NCBI GenBank assembly: GCA_030605745.1
Contig: JAUWHT010000153.1
Coordinates: 1-35,688, forward strand
Direction of reading: 5' to 3'
DNA length: 35,688 bases
Origin: Pirellulales bacterium
GTDB lineage: Bacteria > Planctomycetota > Planctomycetia > Pirellulales > Thermoguttaceae
Position 1 is the first letter of the stretch, and each line of letters opens with the position of its first letter. Positions 1-7,238 of the stretch are shown in pieces. Position numbers and translations under genes: made by a program. The notes under the pieces are model-generated. The model saw only the letters and a program-made list of their open reading frames with translations. It was not told the origin of the DNA and did not search any database.

Positions 1-14
1 GTAGTAAGCTGCAT
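1..14 (-). CDS. 5' end of a gene running off the left edge
   Basis: On the minus strand an ATG at 14-12 is preceded, with a 7-nt gap, by a perfect AAGGAGG ribosome binding site (22-28). Only four complete codons (Met-Gln-Leu-Thr) are inside the window, so the product cannot be identified. It is co-oriented with the isomerase, oxidoreductase and DoxX genes to the right and is probably the next gene of that cluster. Confidence 0.45.
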
Positions 15-144
15 GGGTCGGCCTCCTTGCCTGCGGGAATGTTTTGTGACGGTTGAATCACATGCTATCCCAAATTGGCCTGGAGGCCGATACCATTTCA
101 GCTACATTTCGAGCCCGAAAATGTGCAAAACTTGAACTAACAGC

Positions 145-987
145 CTACAAGATCTTTGCCTTCAGTTCATTGAGCAGGGCCATACCTTGGCCGATTTCCT
201 CTTTTTGCCGTGCGGGTTCTTGTGGGATTTCCCGCTCGATGGTCAGTGGGCCGTCGTAGCCGATTTCGTCCAGGGTACGCAGGAAGTTCTCCATTCCCAC
301 GTCGCCTTCGCCCAAGGGAACCTCGGCGCCCCACTGTTCGCCGGGTTTGGCCGCCCATTTCCCGTCCTTGCAGTGCACGCTGCGGACGAACTTGCCCACC
401 TTGCGCAGGGCCTCGATCGGCTCGCCCGATCCGTACAGGATCATGTTGGCCGGATCGAAGTTGATAAACAGGTTATCGCGGTCCACCTCGGCGATGAACC
501 TAAGCAGCGCGTCGGCCGACTCCTGGCCGGTCTCCAGGTGGAACCGCTGTCTGTTCGCCTTGCAGTGATCGGCGATGTCCCGGGTCACGGCCACGACCTC
601 GACGTAGAGCGGATCGGCCGGATCGTGGGGTATGAAACCCAAGTGTAACGCCGCTACATCGACGCCCAGCAGGCGGGCGAAATCGGCAATCTCTTTCATC
701 TCCCGGGTCCGAGCCGCCCGGGTCTCCGGCGGCACCAGTCCGACGGTCCGGGCAGTCGTGGGGATGTCGGCGTAGCTTTCGCCCTCGAAGCCCCCGAATA
801 CCGCGGTGATCGTGATTCCCAACTCCTTTAGCCGGGCCAGAAACTGCTCTGCCTGGTGGGGCGTTCGCGTCGCCTTCTGCGGAGCATGTAGGTGAATCGT
901 CGGCACACCCAATTCGTGTGCAATCTCCAGCTTGACACCCAAGCCGGCGTCAATACTGGCAAATACGCCAAGTGGCCATTTTTCCAT
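145..987 (-). CDS. Sugar phosphate isomerase/epimerase-like TIM-barrel protein
   Basis: A 280-residue protein of the xylose-isomerase-like TIM-barrel family (AP_endonuc_2 fold), cytoplasmic, with no signal peptide. The expected metal-binding pattern is visible in order: Glu in HLETGQE, Asp in FDPANM, His in SVHCKD and Glu near the end in TIERE. The start is the ATG at 987 because AAGGAG lies just upstream; the longer open frame to 1113 only reads through a palindromic repeat. Family members isomerise or epimerise keto-sugars or inositol derivatives; the substrate cannot be told from sequence. It lies downstream of a Gfo/Idh/MocA oxidoreductase on the same strand, a pairing common in planctomycete sugar catabolism, so the two probably act on the same oxidised sugar or polyol. 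Confidence 0.85.
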   Translation of the reverse strand: MEKWPLGVFASIDAGLGVKLEIAHELGVPTIHLHAPQKATRTPHQAEQFLARLKELGITITAVFGGFEGESYADIPTTARTVGLVPPETRAARTREMKEIADFARLLGVDVAALHLGFIPHDPADPLYVEVVAVTRDIADHCKANRQRFHLETGQESADALLRFIAEVDRDNLFINFDPANMILYGSGEPIEALRKVGKFVRSVHCKDGKWAAKPGEQWGAEVPLGEGDVGMENFLRTLDEIGYDGPLTIEREIPQEPARQKEEIGQGMALLNELKAKIL

Positions 988-1019
988 GTGGTTCTCCTTG
1001 TCTTGGTTTTGAAGAGTAC

Positions 1020-1128
1020 CGTTTAGCCGCCGGGCTTGCCCGGCGCGTTGCCTGGGGGACAATTCGCTCTTGGGGTGGCAGTTTAACTGCCACCCCATCA
1101 ACGCGCCGGGCAAGCCCGGCGGCTAAAC
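1020..1128. repeat. Family A palindromic pair with a nested family F palindrome
   Basis: Left arm 1020-1049 and right arm 1100-1128 are inverted copies of the family A sequence (starts GTTTAGCCGCCGGGC, core GCCGGGCTTGCCCGGC). The spacer is not the usual one. It carries a second perfect palindrome at 1071-1097 (TGGGGTGGCAGTT, central T, then the complement). The same motif appears twice inside the coding sequence at 34964-35073. The element fills the gap between the isomerase and oxidoreductase genes and could fold as a cruciform or an mRNA hairpin. Confidence 0.9.
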
Positions 1129-1170
1129 AAATTTTCTATCAGCCCTTTTACCAGATCAACCACCGACCGG

Positions 1171-2919
1171 TCAAGTACCGTACCGCTTCAGATCGGGCTT
1201 GACCCCTTCGGGTGTTTCGTCGCTTTCGGGGTCGAACCACTGCTTGTTGAACTCGATCCGCCGGCCCTCTCGGGCGGCCTTGTTCGTCGTTAGTGCAATC
1301 ACCGCATCGGCCAGGGCGACCTTGGGATGGCACCGCGGTAGGTTCTCCGGGGCCGGATTCCGGATGCACCAGGCCCAGTGTTCCTCCTCCTCGGTGTAGC
1401 CGCGGCTGACATCTTGTGTGGCCATTTTGCCGACCGCCACGGATGCCTCGTCGGGACTCTCTTGGGTGTCCAATGCGGGACCGTCCTTGCTCTTGGCAAC
1501 CTTGATGCTGCTGCCTCTGCCGGAAGTGCTGAAGAGCATCACTTCCTTTTCGCGTTCGAGGATCAGCGTGCCTTTGGTGCCGAACACCATCTCGCCGTAG
1601 CCGCCGAAACCGTTCCCATTGATCGAAGCGTATTGCACGCCGATCTTCTTGCGCCCGGCGACGGGGTCCTTGGGGTCGTAGCCGGGTGCGGGAAACTCGA
1701 TGATGCAGTAGACGTGGTCCTCGACGTCGCGATCCGGCGGGAACAGCGGCCGGTTGGCCGCGGCCGCCACACTGAGTGGAAGCTGCTTCTCCTTGCCCCC
1801 GTGCGACGCCGAGATGAAAATGCCGGCCGCGTCGAGTTGATGGCTTCCCAACTCGGCCATCAGGCCGCCACCGGTCCGATCCCACAGCCGCCAGCGGATC
1901 AACTCCTCGGCCGCCGGCCGATCGTAGATCACCTTGCCCTCAGCGTCCTTGTACTGCCTGTCCTTGTAGCCGAAGTCCTTGGCCGTACTCTTGAGCACCT
2001 CGTCGGCGATTTGGGCCTTCTTTTGGGCAACCTTTTTGGTCCAGGTCTCGATATCCTTGGGCGATTTGGCCCCGGCCAGCTTCCGCTCCCAGCTTTTCAA
2101 CTCGGCGGCCAGCTTTCCTGCCAGCGAGTCCTTCGGCTTGATCTTCTCTGGCATCGGCTGCTTCCAGCTATCCCGGTTCGGCAAATTGCCGCGGTGCCAC
2201 TGGGCCCGAACGTAGTGCAGATCGCCCAGCAGCCCTCGCCGGATCGTATCGACCGCATTGTCATAGAGGATGTTGTAGTGCCGCTGGTGTCCGGTGGCCA
2301 GGTGCAGGCCGGTTTGCTTGGCGACCCGGGCCATCTCCTTGCACTCGTGGACACTGTGGGCCATCAGCTTTTCGGTCAGCACGTGCAGGTCCGCCCGCAT
2401 GGCCGCGATGGCCGCCGCCGCGTGCAGGTGCAAAGGCAGGGCGATGATCACCGCTTCCAAGCCGTCGGACTTGGCATTTTCGAGCATCTCCTGGTAGGTG
2501 CCGTAGACCTTGACGTTCTTTCGGGCCTGGTGTTCGGTCTTCCAGCCGTACTTACTGATCAGCCCCGGGCGGACCTTCTCGGCGGTTGCGCTGTAGACGT
2601 CCCCGTGGAAAGCCCGATAGACGCTGTAAGGGCGAATGTCGGCGACTGCCTTGACCTGGATGAACTCGGGGGTGATCGCCCCGATCAAGACGCTGCCTTC
2701 GTCGCCAGTGCCGATCACTCCCACGCGGACCGGCTCGGCAACGGCTGCCTCGTAGCCGAAGTAGAAGGCGCCCAAACCGCCGCCGGAAACTACGCCCGCC
2801 GCGATCCCCGTTCTAAGAAACTCGCGCCGGCTGACACCTTTGGCGTCGGGCACGTCGCTGCCGATGGCGGCCTGGAAGTTCTCCTTGCCGATGGCTTTTT
2901 CTTCAGGAGTCAGATTCAT
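1171..2919 (-). CDS. Tat-exported Gfo/Idh/MocA family oxidoreductase
   Basis: A 582-residue NAD(P)-dependent dehydrogenase of the Gfo/Idh/MocA family. A twin-arginine signal (SRREFLRTG, Arg31-Arg32) followed by a Gly/Ala-rich hydrophobic stretch predicts export, typical of the long planctomycete members. The Rossmann nucleotide site follows at residues 67-75 (GVIGTGDEG). The usual EKP motif appears as TEKLMAHS, with the catalytic-type Lys kept but the Pro replaced by Leu. At 582 residues it is much longer than classical members (about 350), with a Lys-rich charged insertion in the C-terminal half. The start at 2919 has a GAGGAC ribosome site; the longer frame only reads through a repeat. It likely oxidises a sugar or polyol that the downstream isomerase then processes; the substrate is unknown. 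Confidence 0.9.
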   Translation of the reverse strand: MNLTPEEKAIGKENFQAAIGSDVPDAKGVSRREFLRTGIAAGVVSGGGLGAFYFGYEAAVAEPVRVGVIGTGDEGSVLIGAITPEFIQVKAVADIRPYSVYRAFHGDVYSATAEKVRPGLISKYGWKTEHQARKNVKVYGTYQEMLENAKSDGLEAVIIALPLHLHAAAAIAAMRADLHVLTEKLMAHSVHECKEMARVAKQTGLHLATGHQRHYNILYDNAVDTIRRGLLGDLHYVRAQWHRGNLPNRDSWKQPMPEKIKPKDSLAGKLAAELKSWERKLAGAKSPKDIETWTKKVAQKKAQIADEVLKSTAKDFGYKDRQYKDAEGKVIYDRPAAEELIRWRLWDRTGGGLMAELGSHQLDAAGIFISASHGGKEKQLPLSVAAAANRPLFPPDRDVEDHVYCIIEFPAPGYDPKDPVAGRKKIGVQYASINGNGFGGYGEMVFGTKGTLILEREKEVMLFSTSGRGSSIKVAKSKDGPALDTQESPDEASVAVGKMATQDVSRGYTEEEEHWAWCIRNPAPENLPRCHPKVALADAVIALTTNKAAREGRRIEFNKQWFDPESDETPEGVKPDLKRYGT

Positions 2920-2951
2920 CTTTGTCCTCTTCTGTTTTATGCTGTTAGTTC

Positions 2952-3037
2952 CGTTTAGCCGCCGGGCTTGCCCGGCGCGTTGGTGGGTATCAATGCGCTC
3001 GAGCGCAAACGCGCCGGGCAAGCCCGGCGGCTAAACG
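2952..3037. repeat. Family A palindromic pair, standard form
   Basis: Inverted arms at 2952-2981 and 3008-3037 with a short spacer (2982-3007) containing the palindrome GCGCTCGAGCGC. Nearly the same spacer occurs at 9405-9430 and 19133-19159, so arm-spacer-arm appears to be one element of about 86 bp. The right arm overlaps the 3' end of the DoxX-like gene and encodes its last residues. Confidence 0.92.
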
Positions 3038-3964
3038 AATTTGCTTCACGATATAATTCTCGACGAAATAATCCAATCCACCCCAGCGGCCCGCTGCGGT
3101 CACGGCAACCAGGAACAGGGCAACCATCTCGACGAAGTCCTTGTTGACCAGCAGGGCGTGTCCGGCCACTGGTGGGGCGGGCGGATAGATGGTCGGCCAG
3201 GCCGGCTGAGTGAGAACCACGAAGAACATGAACACTCCCCCACCCAGCGCCGCCGGCCGTGTGAATAACCCCAATATCAGGCACAAGCCGATCGCCGTCA
3301 GCCCGTAAGTGACCGCGAAGTTGATATAGTGGGCCATCGTCCAGGGCACCGGCAGCGGTCCCATTTCCTTCTGTTCGGCAGAGAGCACATTCCAGAGCGC
3401 CTGTTGGTAATCCTCGCCCATGGCATCCAGTTCGGTCAGCCAGACGCCGACCTCGCCGCGGAGCTTCTGCATCTCGTTCCAGGCACGCTTTTTATGGAAT
3501 GCCGCACCATTGTTGCCGGCCGCCTTCCGGGCCTCGAAGTGGTCCAAGGCCCCAAAGTAGGCGGCTATATCTTCCTGGTTCTCCAGTAGGTAATACCTGG
3601 CTGAATCCCTATAGCGTTGGCAGATTTTGTCGATCTCGTGCTTCTGCTCGTCGTTAAGCCTATATTTCCTTACGACCTTTTCTTTCAGATTGTTCCACGC
3701 GTCGACGTATTGCGAGCCCAGGATCACTTCGCCGCTGGCGAGTTTTTCGATTTTCAGCCGCTGGTGCCCGTCGACGTCGGGCAGCATCGCGTAGAAGATC
3801 CAAGCCGCCGGGCCCTTCGCCTGAAGCAGGAAACCTTCGGCCGAGAACTCCGGATGCGCGATCTTCCACACTCCCTCGTAGAGAAAGTGAAAACCCAGGC
3901 TCAGCCGCAGGATCACCATCATCACTATGGTAGCCACGCCGATTTGGAATTTTTTCTCAAACAC
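2990..3964 (-). CDS. DoxX-like membrane protein with large soluble insertion
   Basis: A 324-residue integral membrane protein. The N-terminal helix (about residues 8-30, containing LRLSLGFHFLYEGVWKI) matches the first helix of DoxX/TQO small subunit proteins. The C-terminal third has the remaining hydrophobic helices with GLCLILGLFTRPAALGGG. Between them sits an unusually long charged segment (about 35-215) absent from short DoxX proteins. The start is a GTG at 3964 with GGGAG upstream. The last 15 residues (RLAAGLARR onward) are translated from the family A repeat, which also places the stop. It is first in a leftward cluster with the Gfo/Idh/MocA oxidoreductase and isomerase. A role in electron transfer linked to sugar oxidation is inference from that context. 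Confidence 0.72.
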   Translation of the reverse strand: MFEKKFQIGVATIVMMVILRLSLGFHFLYEGVWKIAHPEFSAEGFLLQAKGPAAWIFYAMLPDVDGHQRLKIEKLASGEVILGSQYVDAWNNLKEKVVRKYRLNDEQKHEIDKICQRYRDSARYYLLENQEDIAAYFGALDHFEARKAAGNNGAAFHKKRAWNEMQKLRGEVGVWLTELDAMGEDYQQALWNVLSAEQKEMGPLPVPWTMAHYINFAVTYGLTAIGLCLILGLFTRPAALGGGVFMFFVVLTQPAWPTIYPPAPPVAGHALLVNKDFVEMVALFLVAVTAAGRWGGLDYFVENYIVKQIRLAAGLARRVCARAH

Positions 3965-4020
3965 CGTCGCATATCTCCCATAGTATATTCTAGTCGCTTG
4001 TTACCTTTTCAACTACTACT

Positions 4021-4080
4021 AATAGCCGGGACGCAACGCGTCGCGGGCTGGCTTCCGCGACGCGTTGCGTCCCGGCTATT
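4021..4080. repeat. Family B palindrome
   Basis: A perfect inverted repeat with 26-bp arms (starts AATAGCCGGGACGCAACG) around an 8-nt loop, in the gap between the divergent DoxX and D-2-hydroxyacid dehydrogenase genes. Related, less symmetrical copies lie at 14627-14687 and 15492-15554. Confidence 0.92.
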
Positions 4081-4216
4081 ATCAAACGATCAATCCAACA
4101 TTGACAGGGCACTGGTGGTCCGTCAATATCACCGACAAACGATTCTTGCCTTGAATCTGTCACCCCGCCGCAGAGGGGAGTGGCCGCCGAGTCCCAAGTT
4201 GGTCACAATCATCCGC

Positions 4217-5200
4217 ATGAAAATCGTCCTCTGCTATCCGGTCCAGAAACGCCACTGCCGGCAGATCGCCGCCGCCGTGCCCGGGGCCGAACTGGTCGAT
4301 GCCGGGCAGGAACGAATTGCCGAGGAACTCCTCGGCGCCGACATCTTCTGCGGCCACGCCAAGGTGCCGGTCGATTGGCCGGGGGTTGTCCGGCGAGGGC
4401 GACTCAAATGGATCCAGTCATCGGCGGCTGGGATGGACCATTGCCTGGTCCCGGCGGTGATCGACTCTCAGATCGTGGTGACCAGCGCCTCGGGCGTGCT
4501 GGCCGACCAGGTGGCCGAGCACACGATTGCGCTGGTGACTGGGTGGTGCCGGAGTCTGCCGACGTTTTTTCGCGCGCAGCAGAAGAAGGAGTTCATCCGC
4601 CGGCCTACCCGCGACTTGACCCGCAGCACGGTCGGCATTGTCGGCTTCGGCGGGGTAGGGCGGCGGCTGGCGGAGTTGCTCAGCGGCTTTCATGCCCGAA
4701 TCCTGGCCACCGACATGTTCCCGGTCGAGAAGCCCGACTACGTCGAAGCCCTCTGGCCGGCCGATCGACTGGACGACCTGTTGCCACTGGTCGATATCCT
4801 GGTCCTGTCGCTGCCGCTTAACGAAATGACCCGCGGGATGATCGATGCTGCGGCGCTGGCAAAGATGAAGCCCGACGGACTGTTGGTCAACGTTGCACGC
4901 GGGCCGCTGGTGGTCGAAGCCGATCTGGTTGCGGCGCTCCGGAGCAGGCAGCTAGCCGGCGCCGTGATGGACGTGACCGCCCCGGAACCTCTGCCGCCGA
5001 GCAGCCTGCTCTGGGAGTTGCCCGGCGTGATCATCACGCCTCACGTGGCCGGCCAGAGCGCCCGGCGGATTGACAACATGACGGAGCTATTTTGTCGCAA
5101 CCTGCGGCGTTGGCAGGCAGGCGAGCCGTTAATCAATTACCTGGCCGACAAGCGACTCGGTTTTCCGATCCGCGGCGCCGGAACCCCGATCTGGGGATAG
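4217..5200 (+). CDS. D-2-hydroxyacid dehydrogenase family protein
   Basis: A 327-residue cytoplasmic NAD-dependent dehydrogenase of the D-isomer 2-hydroxyacid family (phosphoglycerate, glyoxylate and D-lactate dehydrogenase relatives). The nucleotide-binding GFGGVG is at 143-148 and is followed by an Asp (ATD) that favours NAD over NADP. The catalytic triad is present: Arg228 in NVARGPL, Glu257 in TAPEPLP and His276 in ITPHVAG. Length fits the short glyoxylate/hydroxypyruvate reductase-like members without an ACT domain. The frame is open far upstream, but the ATG at 4217 is where family similarity begins; no clear Shine-Dalgarno precedes it. The substrate cannot be assigned. It is a single-gene unit flanked by palindromes on both sides. 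Confidence 0.9.
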   Translation: MKIVLCYPVQKRHCRQIAAAVPGAELVDAGQERIAEELLGADIFCGHAKVPVDWPGVVRRGRLKWIQSSAAGMDHCLVPAVIDSQIVVTSASGVLADQVAEHTIALVTGWCRSLPTFFRAQQKKEFIRRPTRDLTRSTVGIVGFGGVGRRLAELLSGFHARILATDMFPVEKPDYVEALWPADRLDDLLPLVDILVLSLPLNEMTRGMIDAAALAKMKPDGLLVNVARGPLVVEADLVAALRSRQLAGAVMDVTAPEPLPPSSLLWELPGVIITPHVAGQSARRIDNMTELFCRNLRRWQAGEPLINYLADKRLGFPIRGAGTPIWG

Positions 5201-5202
5201 GC

Positions 5203-5350
5203 CGTTTAGCCGCCGGGCTTGCCCCAATACCGTTGAATTAAGGGCAGAATTGGCAGCAACACAGTGGCACCGGCGTCTCGCCGGTGCCACTGTGTTTCCC
5301 TTAATATTACCACTAATTCAACGGTATTGGGGCAAGCCCGGCGGCTAAAC
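5203..5350. repeat. Family A pair with nested palindromes
   Basis: Outer arms (5203-5224 and the complementary stretch ending 5350) are family A. The pairing then continues with a different sequence, CAATACCGTTGAATTA on the left and its complement at 5314-5329. Inside is a 17-bp-arm hairpin at 5259-5295 (ACACAGTGGCACCGGCG, loop TCT) and a further TTAAGGG/CCCTTAA pair (5238-5244, 5298-5304). It therefore reads as palindromes inserted inside a palindrome. It fills the gap between the dehydrogenase stop and the kinase gene. Confidence 0.9.
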
Positions 5351-5456
5351 AAACCTCGGAAAATATCGATATCGGTCTGGACGGACAGGGCCGCCGGCGG
5401 GTAAGATACACGTGGTATCATCCCATACCTATACATACCGAAAATGAGGCTAACAA

Positions 5457-6578
5457 ATGTCCACTACGACATTTTTGGAAGGTAGTGCCACCCGAACGTG
5501 GGGAGGCCATCTAACCGCCCGCTGTCCGGATGAACTGCTCGAACGCTACCGGACGATCCTCGAAGACCAGCGACTGAGCTGGACCGAGCACCACCGGCTG
5601 ATCCGCTTGTTGGGCTCGGGGGGGCAGGGGGTTGTTTATCTGAGCGAGCGGCGTGGCACCGACGAGTTTACCTTGCCGGTGGCCATTAAGGTCTTTTCGC
5701 CCGCACGCTACGAAAACGAGCGGGCCTACGACGAGGCCATGGGCCGGATGGCCCAGGTCGCCGCCCACGTGGCACAAATCCAGCAGGATAACCTGCTGGA
5801 CGTCCACAACTGGGTCGACCGCAACCGCATCCGACTGATGGAGATGGAATGGGTCGACGGCTTCGATTTGTCCCGATTGCTCACGCGAAAAATGCTCGAG
5901 ATGGTTCACCATCGCGTGAGCAATCGGCGCTGGAAGTACATCAACCAAGTGATCGTGACCGCCGGTCCGATGCAGCCGCGGGTGAAGCCGGGGATTGCGA
6001 TCGCGATCGTCCGCGATTGCCTGGCCGCGCTGGCGGCGCTGCATCGCGACGGGATCGTCCACGGCGATCTGAAGCCGTCGAACATCATGCTCAAACGGAC
6101 CGGCAATGCGAAGATCGTCGACCTCGGCTCGGCCTTCGAGTTGGACCACACCCCCGCGCAGCGAACCTGTACGCCGACCTACGCCGCGCCGGAAGTGCTC
6201 GAAGGCGGCGAGAGTTCGCCGCGGAGCGACCTGGCCAGCCTGGGATATGTGCTAATCGAGATGCTCTCGGGCTCGCCGGCGTTTGCCGGGCTGACCAGCT
6301 TTCGTGACTTGCTGGAGGCCAAGCGGTTCCTGGCCCAGCGGCTGCCGCGGATACTGCCCGACGAGGTCGTCTGCAACGAGCTGCTAATGAGCTTCTGCCG
6401 CGGCCTGGTCGCGCCCGATCCGATGCGCCGCTTCCCCAGCGCCGAAGCGGCCGACCTGGTCAAAGAAGGCGCCGCCAGCTTCCACCGCCAACTAATCAAG
6501 AGCGATCTGGCTAGCGAGTACGAAAACGAAATCCGGCTGTGGCTGGCAGAGTTGAAAGAGTTGGAAGAGCTGGATTAG
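5457..6578 (+). CDS. Soluble Ser/Thr protein kinase (Hanks type)
   Basis: A 373-residue eukaryotic-like kinase consisting of little more than the catalytic domain. Visible motifs: glycine loop GSGGQG at 53-58, ATP-binding Lys78 in VAIKVF, catalytic loop HGDLKPSN at 202-209, DLG at 222-224 in place of DFG, and APE at 244-246. The catalytic Asp and Asn are kept, so it should be active, but the Arg of HRD is replaced by Gly, placing it among non-RD kinases. There is no transmembrane helix or sensor domain, unlike most planctomycete STPKs, so it acts in the cytoplasm. The start at 5457 has GAGG upstream. Targets are unknown; the nearby FHA-domain regulator at 7239-9263 (opposite strand) could read phospho-threonines, but that link is only suggested by proximity. 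Confidence 0.88.
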   Translation: MSTTTFLEGSATRTWGGHLTARCPDELLERYRTILEDQRLSWTEHHRLIRLLGSGGQGVVYLSERRGTDEFTLPVAIKVFSPARYENERAYDEAMGRMAQVAAHVAQIQQDNLLDVHNWVDRNRIRLMEMEWVDGFDLSRLLTRKMLEMVHHRVSNRRWKYINQVIVTAGPMQPRVKPGIAIAIVRDCLAALAALHRDGIVHGDLKPSNIMLKRTGNAKIVDLGSAFELDHTPAQRTCTPTYAAPEVLEGGESSPRSDLASLGYVLIEMLSGSPAFAGLTSFRDLLEAKRFLAQRLPRILPDEVVCNELLMSFCRGLVAPDPMRRFPSAEAADLVKEGAASFHRQLIKSDLASEYENEIRLWLAELKELEELD

Positions 6579-6719
6579 TACTACAACGCTAACTCAACCT
6601 CAACGAACACACCACGGAGTGAAGTGGTTCAAGAGAGGCCCCCTTGTGCATTCAGATTTCGCGGCTAGACTCTGGGTTTCCCCGCGCGGGAAAGCAACTG
6701 TAGCCGGTCAGCGATGAGA

Positions 6720-6745
6720 GTCGGAAGCGGGGCTTCCGACGTTTT
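6720..6745 (+). terminator. Hairpin with short T-run
   Basis: Stem GTCGGAAGC (6720-6728), loop GGG, complementary arm 6732-6740, then GTTTT. It lies about 140 bp after the kinase stop and 60 bp before the thioredoxin-like gene, so it could end kinase transcription or attenuate the next gene. A second small palindrome (TTTCCCCGCGCGGGAAA, 6677-6693) lies just upstream. Confidence 0.5.
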
Positions 6746-6807
6746 CCCAGCCGATTTTCCCGCCAAACAACCCTCCCGCCCCCCATAAGTGCAGTAAGGA
6801 GATTTCT

Positions 6808-7236
6808 GTGCCCAGCCTGACTCTCGCTACCCTTGTGCAAGTGTCGATCTTCGCCGCCAATGCCGACACCTACGCCGCGGCCCACCACATGGCCACCGAA
6901 ACAGGCAAGCCGATGGTGGTGATGATAGGCACCGAGTGGTGCAAGCCGTACCAGAAGATGGAGAGAACCGTTCTGCCGCAGCTTCGCAAGCACGGGCTGC
7001 TGAAGAAGGTCGCGTTCGCCGTCGTCAACCCGGATCGCGAGCGGGCCCTGGTAAAGAAACTCACCGGCGGCGGCCCGATCCCTCAGTTGCTCATGTTCCG
7101 CAAGACACCAAAGGGCTGGAAACGCAGAAAGCTCGTCGGCGGCCAGAGTATCCACACGGTCGAGAAGTTTATCAACCAGGGAATTGCCCTGGATGACACG
7201 AGCAGGAAGACCGCACCTGGCAAGCCCGGCGGCTAA
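6808..7236 (+). CDS. Thioredoxin-fold protein with a single active-site cysteine
   Basis: A 142-residue protein with the thioredoxin fold: a beta strand PMVVMIG is followed by the active-site region TEWCKPYQKM, and the cis-Pro is in GPIPQLLMF. The second Cys of CxxC is replaced by Tyr, so it cannot run the normal dithiol cycle; glutathionylation, chaperone-like or reductase-independent roles are possible. The N-terminus is mildly hydrophobic but not a clear signal peptide. The start is a GTG at 6808 because AAGGAGA lies just upstream. The last residues (APGKPGG) and the stop codon come from a half copy of the family A repeat, so the natural C-terminus may be altered. The gene stands alone, convergent with the sigma54 regulator. 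Confidence 0.72.
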   Translation: MPSLTLATLVQVSIFAANADTYAAAHHMATETGKPMVVMIGTEWCKPYQKMERTVLPQLRKHGLLKKVAFAVVNPDRERALVKKLTGGGPIPQLLMFRKTPKGWKRRKLVGGQSIHTVEKFINQGIALDDTSRKTAPGKPGG

Positions 7237-7238
7237 AC
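7219..7238. repeat. Family A half element supplying a stop codon
   Basis: A right-arm fragment of family A (GGCAAGCCCGGCGGCTAAAC). Its TAA at 7234-7236 is the stop codon of the thioredoxin-like gene, and it touches the stop of the convergent regulator gene at 7239. Confidence 0.85.

Noticed and set aside
1020..1128. Simple rho-independent terminator
   Set aside because: No T-run follows the arms, and the same sequence recurs in operon leaders and between co-transcribed genes.
1378..2958. Long rightward open frame of 526 codons
   Set aside because: It is antisense to the Gfo/Idh/MocA oxidoreductase, which has clear family motifs; GC-rich DNA leaves the opposite frame open by chance.
5206..5436. 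Small leftward ORF of 76 codons
   Set aside because: It is mostly translated repeat sequence (RRACP, GKPGG type) without a ribosome site.
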